Assembly: GCF_019279795.1 (NCBI RefSeq)
Contig: NC_056725.1
Coordinates: 1,753,111,416 to 1,753,175,415, forward strand
Reading direction: 5' to 3'
Source of the DNA: Protopterus annectens
Taxonomy: Eukaryota; Chordata; Ceratodontiformes; Protopteridae
Length of the DNA: 64,000 bases
The notes under the pieces were generated by a model. The model searched no databases. It was not told the DNA's origin and was given only the letters and a program-made list of their open reading frames with translations. The position numbers and the translations under genes were made by a program. This document shows, in pieces, positions 48,284 to 59,722 of this stretch. How positions within the stretch are numbered: position 1 is the first letter of the stretch; the number at the start of each line of letters is the position of its first letter.

Positions 48284-48979
48284 TCACACATATATATCTG
48301 TCTTAGTCCTGCTGACCTTCATTCCTCTCCTCTCTAGAGCATATATCCATCTCTCCAGGGTCTCCTCAACCTGGTTCCTACTCTTACTACAGATCACAAT
48401 GTCATCTGCAAACATCATAGTCCATGGGGCTTCCTGTCTGATCTTGTCTGTCAACCTGTCCATCACCATTGCAAATAAGAAAGGGCTCAGAGCTGATCCT
48501 TGATGTAATCCCACCTCCACCTTAAATGCATATATCACTCCCACTGCAGACTTCACCACTGTCACACTACCCATGTACATATCCTGTACCACACTTACAT
48601 ACTTCTCTGCCACTCCTGACTTCCTCATACAATACCACCACAACTCCTCTCTAGGCACCCTATCATATGCTTTCTCCAAGTCCAAAAAGACACAATGCAA
48701 CTCCTTCTGACTTTCTCTATATTTCTCCATCAACACTCTCAGAGCAAACATCGCATCCATAGTACTCTTTCCCAGCATGAAACCATACTGCTGATCACTA
48801 ATCATCACCTCCCTTCTTAACCTAGCTTCCACTACTCTTTCAAATAACTTCAAGCTGTGACTGATCAGTTTTATCCCTCTGTAGTTACTACAGCTCTGCA
48901 CATCACCCTTATTCTTAAAATAGGTACCAAAACACTTTTTCTCCACTCCTTGGCATCCTCTGACTTTCCAAGATTTCAT
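48284..48979 (-). pseudogene. RTE LINE reverse-transcriptase core (231 aa open)
   Basis: Copies LINE RNA at the nicked target. Blocks include NYRGIKLISHSLKLFERVVE, QQYGFMLGKSTMDAMF, CVFLDLEKAYDRVPREELWW, LHQGSALSPFLFAMVMDRLT and the catalytic MMFADDIVICSKS. It is one frame from the fingers to the palm and ends after VSRTKTDIYV, where a stop precedes the thumb. In the older unit the same region is split. Style is that of the RTE clade widespread in fish (Rex3-like). Confidence 0.87.
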
Positions 48980-49687
48980 TAAACAATCTGGTTAAAAAAC
49001 CCACTGCCATTTCTTCTAAGCACCTCCATGCTTCCACTGGTATGTCATTTGGACCAACAGTCTTTCCATTCTTCATCCTCTTTATAGCTGTCCTGACTTC
49101 CTCCTTGCTAATCTGTTTCACTTCCTGATTCACTATCCCTACATCATCCAACCTTCTCTCTCTCTCTCATTCTCTTCATTTATCAACCCCTCAAAGTACT
49201 CTTTCCATCTGCTCAACACACTCTCCTCGCTTGTGAGAATGTTTCTCTCACTATCCTTTATCACCCTTACCTGCTGCACATCTTTCCCAGCTCAGTCCCT
49301 CTGTATAGCCAGTTGGTACAGGTCCTTTTCTCTCTCTTTAGTGTCCGACCTTTCTTACAACTCTCCATATGCCTTATCCTTAGCCTTCGCCATCTCTCTC
49401 TTTGCCATGCGCCTCATCTCCTTACACTCCTGTCTACTTTCTTCATCTCTCTGACAATCCCACTTCTTTTTTGCCAGCCTCTTCCTCTGTATACTCTCCT
49501 GTACTTCCTCATTCCACCACCAGGTCTCCTTGTCCTCCTTCCTCTGTCCAGCTGTCACACCAAGCACCTCTCTAGCTGTCTCCCTTATCATCTCTGCTGT
49601 AGTTACCCAGCCATTCGGTAACTCTTCACTGCCCCTCAGTGCCTGTTTTAACTCTTCCCTGAACACCACCTCACACTCACCCTTTTT

Positions 49688-50467
49688 CTACTTCCGCCAT
49701 TTGATCCTTGGCACTGCTCTCACACTTGTCTTCTTGATCACAAACATCATCCTACAGACCACCATTCTATGCTGCCTAACTACACTTTCCCCTGTCAGCA
49801 CTTTACAGTCTCCAATCTCTTTCAGACTGGCCCTCCTGCATAGGATATAATCCACCTGTGTGCATCTTCCTCCACTCTTGTATGTCACCCTATGTTCCTC
49901 CCTCTTCTTAAAATATGTATTCACCACAGCAATGTCCATCCTTTTCACAAAATCCATTACCATCTGACCTTCTACATTCGTCTCCTTAACACCATACCTG
50001 TCCATCACTTCCTCATCCCCTCCGTTCCCTTCACCAACATGCCCATTGAAGTCCGCTCCAATCACCAGTCTCTCACCCTTGGATACACTCACCACAACTT
50101 CATCCAACTCACTCCAAAATTTTTCTTTCTCATCCATCTCACACCCAACTTGCAGAGCATATGCACTAACAACATTCATCATTACACCATCAATTTCCAG
50201 CTTCATAAACATCACTCTATTTGACACTCTTTTCACCTCCAAAACACTCTTGGCATACTGTTGCTTCAGGATAGCCCCTACCCCATTTCTCCTCCCATTC
50301 ACACTATGATAGAACAATTTAAAACCACCTCCTATACACCTGGCCTTACTCCCTTTCCATCTGGTCTCTTGCACACACAATATATCAACCTTCCTTCTCT
50401 CCATCATATCAGCTAGCTCTCTACCTATACCAGTCATACTGCCAACATTCAAAGTTCCTACCTTCAC
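49688..50467 (-). pseudogene. RTE LINE endonuclease domain (259 aa open)
   Basis: The apurinic-type endonuclease nicks target DNA to prime insertion. It reads MKVGTLNVGSM (metal-binding Asn), DILCVQETRWKGSKARC (catalytic Glu), VIGADFNGHVGEG (Asp and Asn), and VDYILCRR. The final block is VVRQHRMVVC, where active enzymes usually have SDHR, so one catalytic position looks changed. The domain is open over its full length here, while the copy at 46684-47466 is frameshifted near its start. Because the downstream RT is disrupted, the element is not autonomous. Confidence 0.85.
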
Positions 50468-51152
50468 TACTACACTCCTAACCTTCCTCCTCTCTTTTTG
50501 CTTTCAGGCATGCCTTCCCCCTCTTCTTCTCCTTCGGCCAATAGTATCCCATTTTCTGCCAGCACCCTGTAAGTTTCATGCATCTGAATTTTAAAATTCT
50601 ATGCTTTTAATACATATATTCATTTTTTGAAAGACTAAAAATGTTATAACATTATAATAGCAACATACATCTAGAACGTGAAACAGAAAAATAGATTGAT
50701 TAAATAAGCGTCGATACGACAAAGTGTAAATATAACTTTCTTCAGTTGGACCACCTCTGGGTAATCTTAAGAGCATGAGTCTTAAGTTGTTTGGAATAGG
50801 ATGCATATGGTATTACTTGAAAGAAAACAGTCCGTAGATATGTTGCATTGGTATATGAAGAGCTTTTATAAGTCTTAATTGTATATAAAGGTTAAAAATA
50901 AACATTTAAGTACATAATTTATTTCTAATGTTAACTGTAACAAAATTAAATATGTAATAAAATTGTTAAATAATTATGTCAAAGTTCAGTTTGGTACAAA
51001 AGAAAATATAAATCTTTAGTAGTAATATGTTCTGGCATTCAAAGATCATATATAGTTTAATTTGATATTTTTTTTAGCAAAGAGGTATATGACGTCTTAG
51101 TATAATGATATTGTATGATGATACTGCACAGTATCAAAGATGTTCCTAATAC

Positions 51153-51756
51153 CGATCACTGTTGAAGTAGCATAAGCTATATGGGTTCCATCCTGCAAGA
51201 ATATAACAGCTGTCCATCTTCCAAAGCTTCAGGGCACCTTTCACACACGCAAACCTTTAATCAGCTTGAGCTGACAGTTTGGGTGCCAACTTGGGAAAAG
51301 CACTAGACTCTCTATACCCTTTCCTAGCTTTTATTTGGTAATTTCACCAGAAATTTTTTTGTAGCACAAGTTTTACCAGTTCAGAACTGCATTTTTGACT
51401 TTTCCCCAAACTGTTTTTTTTTTTTTCGGGGAGGGGGGGGTCTGGTTAGTTTAAAATTGCAGTAACATACCAGGAAGCATGTCCATTCAAGTTAAAAAGG
51501 TATTTTGGTTGTAAGGATGCTTTCACTATAGCTGCGCATACCAGTTGTGCATAAAGCATCCATGCCTTCTCAGTTCCACAGTTGGTCAAATGCTAGCAGT
51601 CACAGCTGCAAGTAAGGAAGTTTTACTGAGACTGTATGTTATTTCTGTTTAACAATGTATTTTCCGGCAAGCTTTTGTTCTAACAATGTATTTTGTGTTA
51701 CAGGAGAATAAAATTACTTCAAACTGGAGATGTTCATTTTTGTTTCTATTCACAAG
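51153..51756. other. Plexin intron end, no other feature seen
   Basis: A T-rich and G-rich stretch near 51410-51440 (poly-T then GGGGAGGGGGGGG) and a pyrimidine-rich run before the acceptor TTCACAAG at 51756. No further exon was recognised. Confidence 0.5.
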
Positions 51757-51915
51757 GTACAATGCAAACGTTGTGGATGATTTCTTCCAAAGTGTGCTTA
51801 GCTCAAATCAGGTAGTGCCTCCAGCAGTAAAATATTTATTTGATTTCCTTGATGAGCAAGCAGAAAAGCATGGCATTGTAGATGAAGACACAATACACAT
51901 ATAGAAAACAAACAG
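51757..51915 (+). CDS. Plexin-B-type exon (GAP domain), carrying disabling changes
   Basis: The exon reads [34 protein letters not shown] and DEDTIHI, then a stop, then KTN and AG|GTAGTA at the donor. Plexin-B proteins have DEDTIHIWKTNSLPLRFW here, so the conserved Trp codon TGG is read as TAG. At the start, ACAATGCAAACG gives TMQT, matching the family GTLQKFVDDFF only if one base is missing before GTGGATGAT; the exon is 159 bases where phase would require 160. Plexins are semaphorin receptors whose intracellular GAP acts on Rap-type GTPases. Either this paralogue is decaying or the assembly has errors. Plexin-B2 is my best guess. Confidence 0.82.
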
Positions 51916-52002
51916 GTAGTAAAGAATTTATTGTCTTTCAAATGTCATTTTGGAGGCAGAAAATAGCATTGGTCATAATTTTAAACCTCTGTAACTCCTG
52001 TT

Positions 52003-52440
52003 TACATTTTACCCCTGCCCTACCTTCTCACATATTTACTTTATATTTCACCCCTGCCCTACCTTCTCACGTATTTACCTTATGCTTCACCCCTGCCCTA
52101 CCTTCTCACATATTTATCTTATGTTTCACCCCTGCTCTACCTTCTCACGTACTTATGTTTCACCCCTGCCCAAGCTTCTCACGTACTTATGTTTCACTCC
52201 TGCCCTACTTTCTCACATACGTACCTTATATTTCACCCATGCCCTCCTTTCTCACATATTTATCTTATGTTTCACCTCTACCCTACCTACTCATGTACTT
52301 ACCTTGCATTTCATCCCTGCCCTACCTTCCCACATGCTTTCCTTACGTTTCACCCCTCCCTTACCTCCTCATGTACTTGTTACTGTGCACCCCTCCCTTA
52401 CCTTCTCATGTAGTTGCCTTACATTTCACCTCTGCCCTAC
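52003..52440 (+). repeat. 39-bp minisatellite, about 11 units
   Basis: The unit reads TTTCACCCCTGCCCTACCTT then CTCACGTATTTACCTTATG, with variants. It lies in the plexin intron; long forward frames through it are repeat artefacts. Confidence 0.93.
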
Positions 52441-52639
52441 CGCACTCCTATTCTTCATCCTTCTTTCTCTGCCCTCCTCTCTACTCACTGCTCCCCCTTC
52501 TACTCCAGTCTGTAGTCCTATTTCCTTTTTCACTACTTAGTCTAATTGCATATTACTCACTCAGGTGTTCTGCCTCCCCTCTACCTGATGTACTGTTACA
52601 TAACCTTCACATTGCTTAATTTTTGTAGTGTACTTTTCT

Positions 52640-52885
52640 GAGCTAATCAAGATCTGCTTTATTTTCTAAACATTGTAATCTATTTAAGTCAATGTATCCT
52701 ACTTTTACTTTAAACATTTTATACCATACTACTCAATAGGCTTTATGAAGTGTCATGTGCGTAACTTGTGTTGTTCAGTAAACATTGCTTAATTGTTTCT
52801 GGAGCTCTTCTCCCCGGGCCTCTGCTGAAAATGGGTTTTTCACCCAGTTGGACTATCCCAGTAAACAAATGTTAAATAAATAATC
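52640..52885 (+). mobile_element. L2/CR1-group LINE 3' end
   Basis: CCCGGGCCTCTGCTGAAAAT, CACCCAGTTGGACTATCCCA and AACAAATGTTAAATAAATAA match the 3' termini of the minus-strand LINEs at 8935 and 14365. This copy is a short 5'-truncated insertion. Confidence 0.7.
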
Positions 52886-53570
52886 TAAATTGTTGGATGC
52901 TTTTTCCACTGCATCGAAGGTTCCTGATTCTCAGCCTCCTGCTCCCAAAAACCTGATAGGTTTTATAAGGTGCCCAAGGATTGTAAATTTCTTTATAAAT
53001 GTCCTTCTGCTGACCTTTCTGTGTTGTCTGTGGTGTGTGACAAGCCCTCTAAGTTACTGCCTTCTCCTAACTTGCTTCTCGGTGATAAGGACAGTATAGC
53101 GATGAAAGGGTGGAGTAAGAAGGTATATAATTCTGCATCTCGGCTTTCAGAGCTGTTAATTATCAGATCCATATGTCCAGATATATTTTGGCCTTTTTTT
53201 TCTCGGGCCTGTCAGGTTATTTCTGACCTTTTTGTTTGTGAAGGGAAATCCTCTGGACACACTTTACCGAGTACTACTTCCCAGGTGGCTCGCCACTCTT
53301 TCAAATGCAGTTATGATAGAGCAGATGTCTCTTCTAGGGCTGCTGTCTTTGGTTCTGTGATGAGGAGATATTATTGGCTTCAGCTTCAACCATTGCCTGA
53401 TTGTATCAAGGCTAAATTGATGGAGGATCCTCTAGATAACACGCATCTGCTTGGTGCTGCTGCTACTGACTTGTTTAAGTCACTACAGGAAAAGGGTAAT
53501 GCCTTGAAAGAGCTGAAACATTTGTGTCTCTCCTGTGCCAAAATTCCAATAGAATTATCCTAATAAGCCA
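52886..53570 (+). pseudogene. DIRS gag-like region
   Basis: Includes CPKDCKFLYKCPSADLSVLS, GWSKKVYNSASRLSELLIIR and RRYYWLQLQPLPDCIKAKL, stretches I associate with the first ORF of vertebrate DIRS elements. Fossil remnant. Confidence 0.65.
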
Positions 53571-53729
53571 GCATTTGTTCGCAGACAGTCTCACTCACCT
53601 CAAAAGGGTAAGAAAGGTGGTAGAAGGGCCCCTCCTGCTAAAGGTACCCAGATCCCCTCTACTCAAGTTCTCCTTTTCCTGACAAACCAGGTGCTGTCTG
53701 ACTATCCTGTTCTTCTCGGTCATACTCCT

Positions 53730-54420
53730 CTTTCTCTGTCCTTTCCTGTTTGGTTACAGATAACTTGGAATTCCTGGGTTCTATCCATCATTTGCCTAGG
53801 TTTCTACATGGTCTGGAAGTCTCTTCCGCCTTTCATGGGCAATCTGTAGCCTGCTCAGGAACAGTTAACCTTTTTGTCAGAGGTGCTTCCTGGTCTTTTA
53901 GCCCAGGGAAATATTCAGAAGGTTCCAGTTTCTCAAAAGGGAAAAGGATTTTAGTCCAAGATACTTTTGGTCCCCAGGAAAGAAGGCACTTGGAGACCCA
54001 TTCTGAATATCTCTAACTTAAACACATTTCTGAAGGTTCCCTCCTTTCGGATGCTGTCCCTTATCATCTTGTTCCCTCTGCTGCTCCCTCTGGATTTTCT
54101 TGTATCTGTTTACCTCAAGGATGCTTGTCATATCCATAGTCATCCCCTTTTCAGGAAGTTTTTAAGTTTCTCTGTTGCTTCCTGGCATTTTCAGTTCTCT
54201 GCTTTATCCTTTGGTCTTTCTACTGCCCCAAGGGCATTCACCAAATGCCTCACCCCTGGTATTGCTTTTTGCAGACTTAAAGGGGCTCAGGTCGTCCCTT
54301 ACCTTGATGACCTGATCTTCCAAGCTTCCTCTCCAGAGATTCTTCTGCATCATCTTCATTTCATCATTTCCCTCCTCTAAAGTCTGGGGTTCACTATAAA
54401 TTTTCAGAAATTGTTTCTGA
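53730..54420 (+). pseudogene. DIRS reverse-transcriptase region
   Basis: RPILNISNLN is the entry motif. KDACHIHSHPLFRKFLSFS, HFQFSALSFGLSTAPRAFTK and the catalytic PYLDDLIFQA follow. The FGLSTAPR and YLDD combination is typical of DIRS RTs. Fossil remnant. Confidence 0.82.
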
Positions 54421-54689
54421 CTTCATCTCAGGACCATGTGTTTCTGGAATGCAGGATGCAGATGGTCCCAATGCTAGCATCCCTGCCTCTGCCTCCTCCC
54501 AAGGCATTAACACTCCTTCTTTCTCTGATTTCTGTTACAGCCAGGGAATTTCTGTGAGCACTGGGTTTTATGGCCTTCAATATTCCAGTGCCCCCTCTGC
54601 CCAAACTCCACATGAGGAAGTTTTAGTGGTTTCTAAAGTCGGTTTGGCTTCAGCATTATCATCCCCTAGAATTTTCAGTTTCTGTTCTT

Positions 54690-55150
54690 CCATGACTCAA
54701 GTTAGAACTTCAGTGGTTGTTTTGGCAGTTGTCCCTCAACCCGAGGCTGCCTTTGTGTCCTCTGCTCCCCCCCTCTCAGGAGCTGCTCACAGACACTTCA
54801 GACGTGGGCTGGGGCATTTCCTTCAGCTCCCTAAATGTGAAGAGCCTTTGTTCATCTCAACAACAGAAAAAGCACATCAATATCAAGGAGGTGAGAGCTC
54901 TTCCCTTGGCACTTCAAGCTTTTCATCACTCCAGGGCCTCTCAAGGTGCTTACAAACAATACCACAGTGATGTGGTATGTCAGCAAACAAGGGGGGCAAA
55001 GTCCTGTCTCCTTTGCAGGCTAGCTGTTCTGGTTTGGGAACTAGCTATCCCGTATCAGGTTTACCCTTCAGGCAGTTTACATTTCCTTGGATCAGAACAT
55101 AGTGGCAGACTCTCTGAGCAGGTCCATAACACAATATCATGAGTGGATGC
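54690..55150 (+). pseudogene. DIRS RNase H region
   Basis: TDTSDVGWGISF carries the first acidic residue and HINIKEVRALPLALQAF the second block; an RTRGAKS-like stretch follows. This is the DIRS-type RNase H layout. Fossil remnant. Confidence 0.75.
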
Positions 55151-55589
55151 TTCACAGGGATGTGTTTCTGGACATTGTCCACCAGTTGGGTACTTCTCAA
55201 ATAGATCTTTTGGCCTCCACTCTGAACAGACAACTTCCTCTTATTTTTGTGTCCTTTCCAGGTCCTTTTGTCTGGAAAGTGAACACCCTGTCTTTTTTCA
55301 TCAAAGGGGATGTTTCTTTATGCTGCCCCCTCCCTTCCTGTCTTTGCAAAAGCCCTGCACAAAATACAGCAGGATGCACGCAAAATCTTGCTGGTGACTC
55401 CCTTTTGGCCATGTCAGCGTTGCTTCCCTCTTCTGTATTTAGCCAAGGGCAGTCATCACAAGTTACCTCACATGGCGGATCTACTCATACAAGATAAGGG
55501 ATCTGTCATCCATCCCTACCTATCCACACTTCAACTGACACTGTGGTAGATAGGATTTTGATTCCCTACAGGCATCTTTTTTTTTTCTT

Positions 55590-56560
55590 AGGATGAACTT
55601 AGATGCCTGCTGGAGGCCAGGAAGGTCACTACTGGAAAATTCTACTTATCCAAATGGAAGAGGTTTTGTATTTGGTGTCTTTCTTGTAACCTGGATCCAC
55701 TTTCTGTGTATGTTCCTTTGGTTCTGTCTTATTTGTGTGAATTACTTGTTGCTGGGTTGGCCTTTTCTTCTGTGAAGGCCCACTTGTCAGCTATTTCTGC
55801 TTGTCTGCTTTTATTCCCTCCCTTAGCTTCTAGGTTTGAGGCTAAACATATTTTAAAAGGCATCTTTCATATTAGACTTCCCAGGAAACCTGTTCCTCCT
55901 CTCTGGGATCTTAATTTTGTTTTAGAAATATTGACCCAGGCTCCTTTTTAGCCTGTTTCTTCAGCTTCCCTGCAACATTGTTCTTGGAAGACTGTACTTT
56001 TGTTGGCCCTTACTTCTGCCAGACAGGTGTCTGAGCTACATGCCTTTATGGCTTGTCCTTCTTTTTTAGTGTTCCCTAAGGACAAGGGTGTCCCTTCGTG
56101 TTAATCCTTCATTTATGAGCTGTCTCTTAATCAGTCTATTCATTTGCCTACCTTTTCCCTTCTCCACAATCTGGTAGTGAGAAGGTGTTGCAGACCTTGG
56201 ATGTACATAGCTCAGATTTTATTTGGCTATGACCAAGGCTGTTCGTATATCTGATCAATGTTTTATTTCTTTTCATTGTAGATCCTTAGAATTGGCTGTT
56301 TCCTAGCAAACTGTTTCTTCTTGGAAATTTAAAGCCATTTCTTTTTGTTACTATTTTCATGGTAAGAATCTTTCTTCTTCTTCTGCTAAGGCTCATTCTA
56401 CTAAGGTTATGGCTTCTTCTGGTGCTTTCTTCAAGAGTTTAGATGCTTACTCTTGAGGCAGCTATCTGACTTCTGTGCATACTTTTACCAAGCATTATAA
56501 GTTGGCTATGATATCCAGAACTAGGTATTGTTTTGCATGGGCTCCTTGAGAGGCTCTACT
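55590..56560 (+). pseudogene. DIRS tyrosine recombinase region
   Basis: SSVKAHLSAISACLL and HILKGIFHIRLPRKP form the N-terminal core-binding part. LLALTSARQVSELHAF holds the catalytic-Arg block seen in DIRS recombinases. The C-terminal part is only weakly readable. The recombinase would insert a circular DNA copy without target duplication. Fossil remnant. Confidence 0.75.
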
Positions 56561-56590
56561 GTTCCTGCCTCCTCCCTTTCTTCTACCTGA

Positions 56591-56974
56591 ACTTTGGCAC
56601 TCTCCCTATTGTAAGGAATACTGCAAAAGTGAAATGGAAGGACATAGAACAGTTGTGTTAAATATTACCATAATGATTGATGTTCTTCTCTTCACTGTTG
56701 CAGTATTCACTCCCCTCCCCCTCCACCCCTGGTTCTTTTCCCTATTGGATGGATTTGTTTGTTTCTTTCTGGTCCTTAAGCTGGCATTCCTACTGGCTCC
56801 ATCAGCTCCAAGGATGGTACGTCCAGATGTCACCTTTATGCCCTACACTGTACGCACAACATAGCCTATGCAACCTAAAGGCTTTGGTATACTAGCCAAA
56901 CATCAGGCTATCCCTAATGTGAGGAATGCAACAATGAACAGAAGGGCATCTACCATTATGGTAAGCTATTACAC
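56591..56974. other. Plexin intron, no feature recognised
   Basis: Unassigned intron DNA between the DIRS remnant and the minisatellite. Confidence 0.4.
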
Positions 56975-57776
56975 AACTGTACTTTATTGCTGATGATTAT
57001 TCTGTTCTTTGACATTATAGTGCTGCTTCTGTACCGAACACTGTCGTTATTGCCGATGTGTATTCTGTTCTTTGGCATTATAGCGCTGCTCCTGTACTGA
57101 ACACTGTTGTTATTGCTGATGTGTATTTTGTTCTTTGGCATTATAGTGCTGCTCCTTTACCGAATACTGTCGTTATTGCTGATGTGTATTCTGCTCTTTG
57201 GCATTATAGTGCTGCTCCTGTACCGAACACTGTTGTTATTGCTGATGTGTATTCTGTTCTTTGTCATTATAGCGCTGCTCCTGTACCGAACACTGTTGTT
57301 ATTGCTTATGTGTATTCTGTTCTTTGGCATTACAGCGCTGCTCCTGTACCAAACACTGTCGTTATTGCTGATGTGTATTCTGTTCTTTGGCATTATAGCA
57401 CTGTTCCTGTACCAAACACTGTTGTTATTGCTGATGTGTATTCTGTTCTTTGGCATTATAGTGCTGCTCCTGTACCGAACACTGTCGTTATTGCTGATGT
57501 GCATTCTGTTCTTTGGCATTATAGCGCTGCTCCTGTACCAAATACTGTCGTTATTGCTGATGTGTATTCTGTTCTTTGGCATTATAGCGCTGCTCCTGTA
57601 CTAAACACTGTTGTTATTGCCGATGTGTATTCTGTTCTTTGGCATTATAGCGCTGCTCCTGTACCAAACACTGTTGTTATTGCTGATGTGTATTCTGTTC
57701 TTTGGCATTATAGCGCTGCTCCTGTACTGAACACTGTTGTTATTGCTGATGTGTATTCTGTTCTTTGGCATTATAG
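56975..57776 (+). repeat. 63-bp minisatellite made of 3' splice-site modules
   Basis: About 12-13 units. Each contains TTGCTGATGTG (branch-point-like CTGAT), the pyrimidine-rich TATTCTGTTCTTTGG, CATTATAG, and GCTGCTCCTGTACCGAACAC. The last unit ends at CATTATAG, which is the acceptor of the plexin exon at 57777. Most copies end in AG followed by C or T. The unit is 21 codons with no stop in the frame that leads into the exon, and several other frames are open too. Units differ at a few positions only. Confidence 0.95.
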
Positions 57777-57924
57777 CTTACCACTGAGGTTCTGGGTTAA
57801 CATCTTGAAGAACCCCCACTTCATCTTCAATGTTCACGTGCATGAAGAAGTCGATGCATCGCTTTCAGTTATTGCACAGACCTTCATGGATGCCTGCACA
57901 AGAACAGAGCACAAACACAGCCGA
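57777..57924 (+). CDS. Plexin-B-type exon (GAP domain)
   Basis: The acceptor CATTATAG precedes C TTA CCA CTG; with AG from the previous exon this gives [18 protein letters not shown], then [32 protein letters not shown] and the donor GTAAGT at 57925. The phase matches the exon at 51757-51915 exactly (AG|C serine). Plexin-B proteins have FDVHVHEVVDAS and EHKLSR here, so three residues differ at otherwise constant positions (D to N, V to E, L to H). The exon itself is open. It encodes part of the C-terminal intracellular GAP half-domain. The next expected exon (starting DSPSNKLLYAKE) was not found before 64000. Confidence 0.92.
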
Positions 57925-59722
57925 GTAAGTTTTTTTCTCAAGTTTGACCAGCCTTGCATAATCATACCTTCTAGAAGTTGCTGCCACCTGCCTGTAATTG
58001 GTAATGTCAATTTGTGCTAGTGAACATACAGAGATAACCATTTGCTTTTTAGCACAGACAAAGCATATATTTTGAGAACAAACTGACTGCAGAAACACAG
58101 TAAACATTGGTCGAATGGCATGACATAATTTATCTAGGCTAAGCAGCCAATGTCTGTTTTACTTTTATTCCCAAGCTGATTTCTAATGAAGAAATTCTCT
58201 GCTTGCATTAATATTCCTATGATGATTTTCAAAGAAAGAGTCTAGGGTTCCATTTTACAGTAATGCCGTAAATGTATATCAGTTTGGGTTCCTCATTTTG
58301 AAGTATTCATCTCTACTTTATTGTTACTGCCTTAGCATTTTCACTTCCAAGCATTTGCTTATCCTATTTCTCATGACTGGCTGGGTAAATACAGTCTTGT
58401 CTTTTTTTTTTTTTCTTCTGCACCATTTCATTTCTTTTCATCAAAAAAACAGGCAGTTTCCACCACATTTTACTCTCCAGTAGGCCCTGTTTTACTCTTT
58501 CTTAGTAATGAAGAAATGCAGCTGATATCTTTTTCTCACAGGATCCTTAAAGCTGTTTATTTCTTTTGAACTTGTGTTGTATTAACATAGGTATGCATCT
58601 TTTGTCTGGTGCTTAAATAGTGCATAAAGTGAAAATAACCATTTATAGATTTGTGTTTACAGGTAAAGATTCCTTTAACTATGTAGTTTGCCATTTTCTC
58701 ATAATGGCTGGATAAGCTACATATTATACTTGCTTTCTTCCACATGCTTTTTAAAATGTAGCCTATGGATTTATCCAGTATATATTTGAATTGCTTTATG
58801 GTTTAACGCCTTACTATATTTTCTGAATACTGTTCCTTTTATTCACGATCCTTTCACCAATGTCAGTCATGGTTTGGCCTGTTTATAAACCAGATGATCG
58901 CCCTTCACAGGGTTAACACCTCTTTTGTGCTCTCTTTCAACAGGTGGCAGGTACCTGAGGTGAAGGCAGTATACTATTTAGATATATATGAGAATAGTTA
59001 CTTTCCAACCCGAGGCGTCCTGACTTTTATAGTGCCTAGGACTGTTCTTTAAACTGACACCTTTCCCACCTCCCCAGGATTTTAATTTGAAGGGGGAGGG
59101 GGGTCTACTCCAATAGACTAAACCACTGCAGTCTAAAGCCAGATACATTCCCTTTTCTTCTCCCAGCTCTTCATTGGAAGAGCAATAAAAAAAACAAAAG
59201 TCCTGTTTCTAAACTAGATTTGCACCCCACTGCCTCAGGTCTTAATCAGAAGAACAAAAAAATAAATAAATAAGAAAAAAATGGTCTGCTCCACAGATAT
59301 AATATCTTTCCTCCAGTTAAAAAAAAATAAAAAGGTGTGCTTTCTTATTCTGGCATTCCAAGCCAGATACATACCCTCACTGGACCAGCTCTTCAACAGA
59401 AGAGCCAAAAGTAAGTAAGTCAATAAATAAATAAAATTAGGAAAAAAACTAGCATTTGTTGCATTTTAAACTTTAGCAAGCCAGTTTGTAGCTACAGTTT
59501 ACTCCACATACACATACACGGTGCTAATGTACTGAACTCATTTTCTGTACTGGCATTCAGAAATGCAGTAAGGGCACTTCAGGATTGCACCCTCTAACAC
59601 CCTGTTCCTGGGGGAGCTGCTCCCTTTGCACCACACTTGCGACACTGCTGTTTGCATCCATCATTGTAGGTATGAATCCACATACAAACACTGGCTGTAT
59701 CCATAAAACCAAACAAACAGAC
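57925..59722. other. Probable plexin intron, no gene seen
   Basis: AT-rich DNA. Poly-T at about 58401-58414. A loosely repeated CTCTTC...GAAGAG motif occurs near 59166 and 59390. No exon was recognised. Confidence 0.5.

Larger units (their letters stand above)
48172..50568 (-). mobile_element. RTE-clade LINE, duplicated copy lacking its 3' end
   Basis: This is the copy of the RTE element carried in unit B. It lacks the last ~530 bases (C-terminus and 3' end) because the duplication breakpoint lies within the LINE. Its endonuclease and RT frames are longer than those of copy 1. Confidence 0.88.
45173..51152. repeat. 3-kb tandem duplication
   Basis: Unit A (45173-48149) and unit B (48172-51152) run in the same direction about 3.0 kb apart and are roughly 99% alike by eye. 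A 22-base T-rich filler (48150-48171) separates them. Each unit contains most of the RTE LINE plus about 570 bases of non-LINE DNA beyond its 5' target duplication, so this is a genomic duplication and not two insertions. An assembly artefact joining two haplotypes is possible. Confidence 0.88.
52886..56590 (+). mobile_element. DIRS-like tyrosine-recombinase retrotransposon, fossil
   Basis: Gag-like, RT, RNase H and tyrosine recombinase parts lie in the DIRS order on the + strand inside the plexin intron, in the same orientation as the gene. The left end begins abruptly after a LINE tail, and no terminal or inverted repeats were identified, so the boundaries are approximate. The copy is broken in many places (on the order of ten) and is old. 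Confidence 0.82.

Noticed and set aside
46309-50309. Plus-strand frames of 60-110 codons across the RTE copies
   Set aside because: Antisense shadows of the minus-strand LINE endonuclease and RT.
51882-52619. A 245-codon frame rich in Pro, Ser and Leu
   Set aside because: It is the 39-bp minisatellite translated, in a plexin intron.
57107-57604. Additional long frames on both strands through the 63-bp array
   Set aside because: A repeat length divisible by 3 keeps several frames open. Only the frame entering the plexin exon is of interest.
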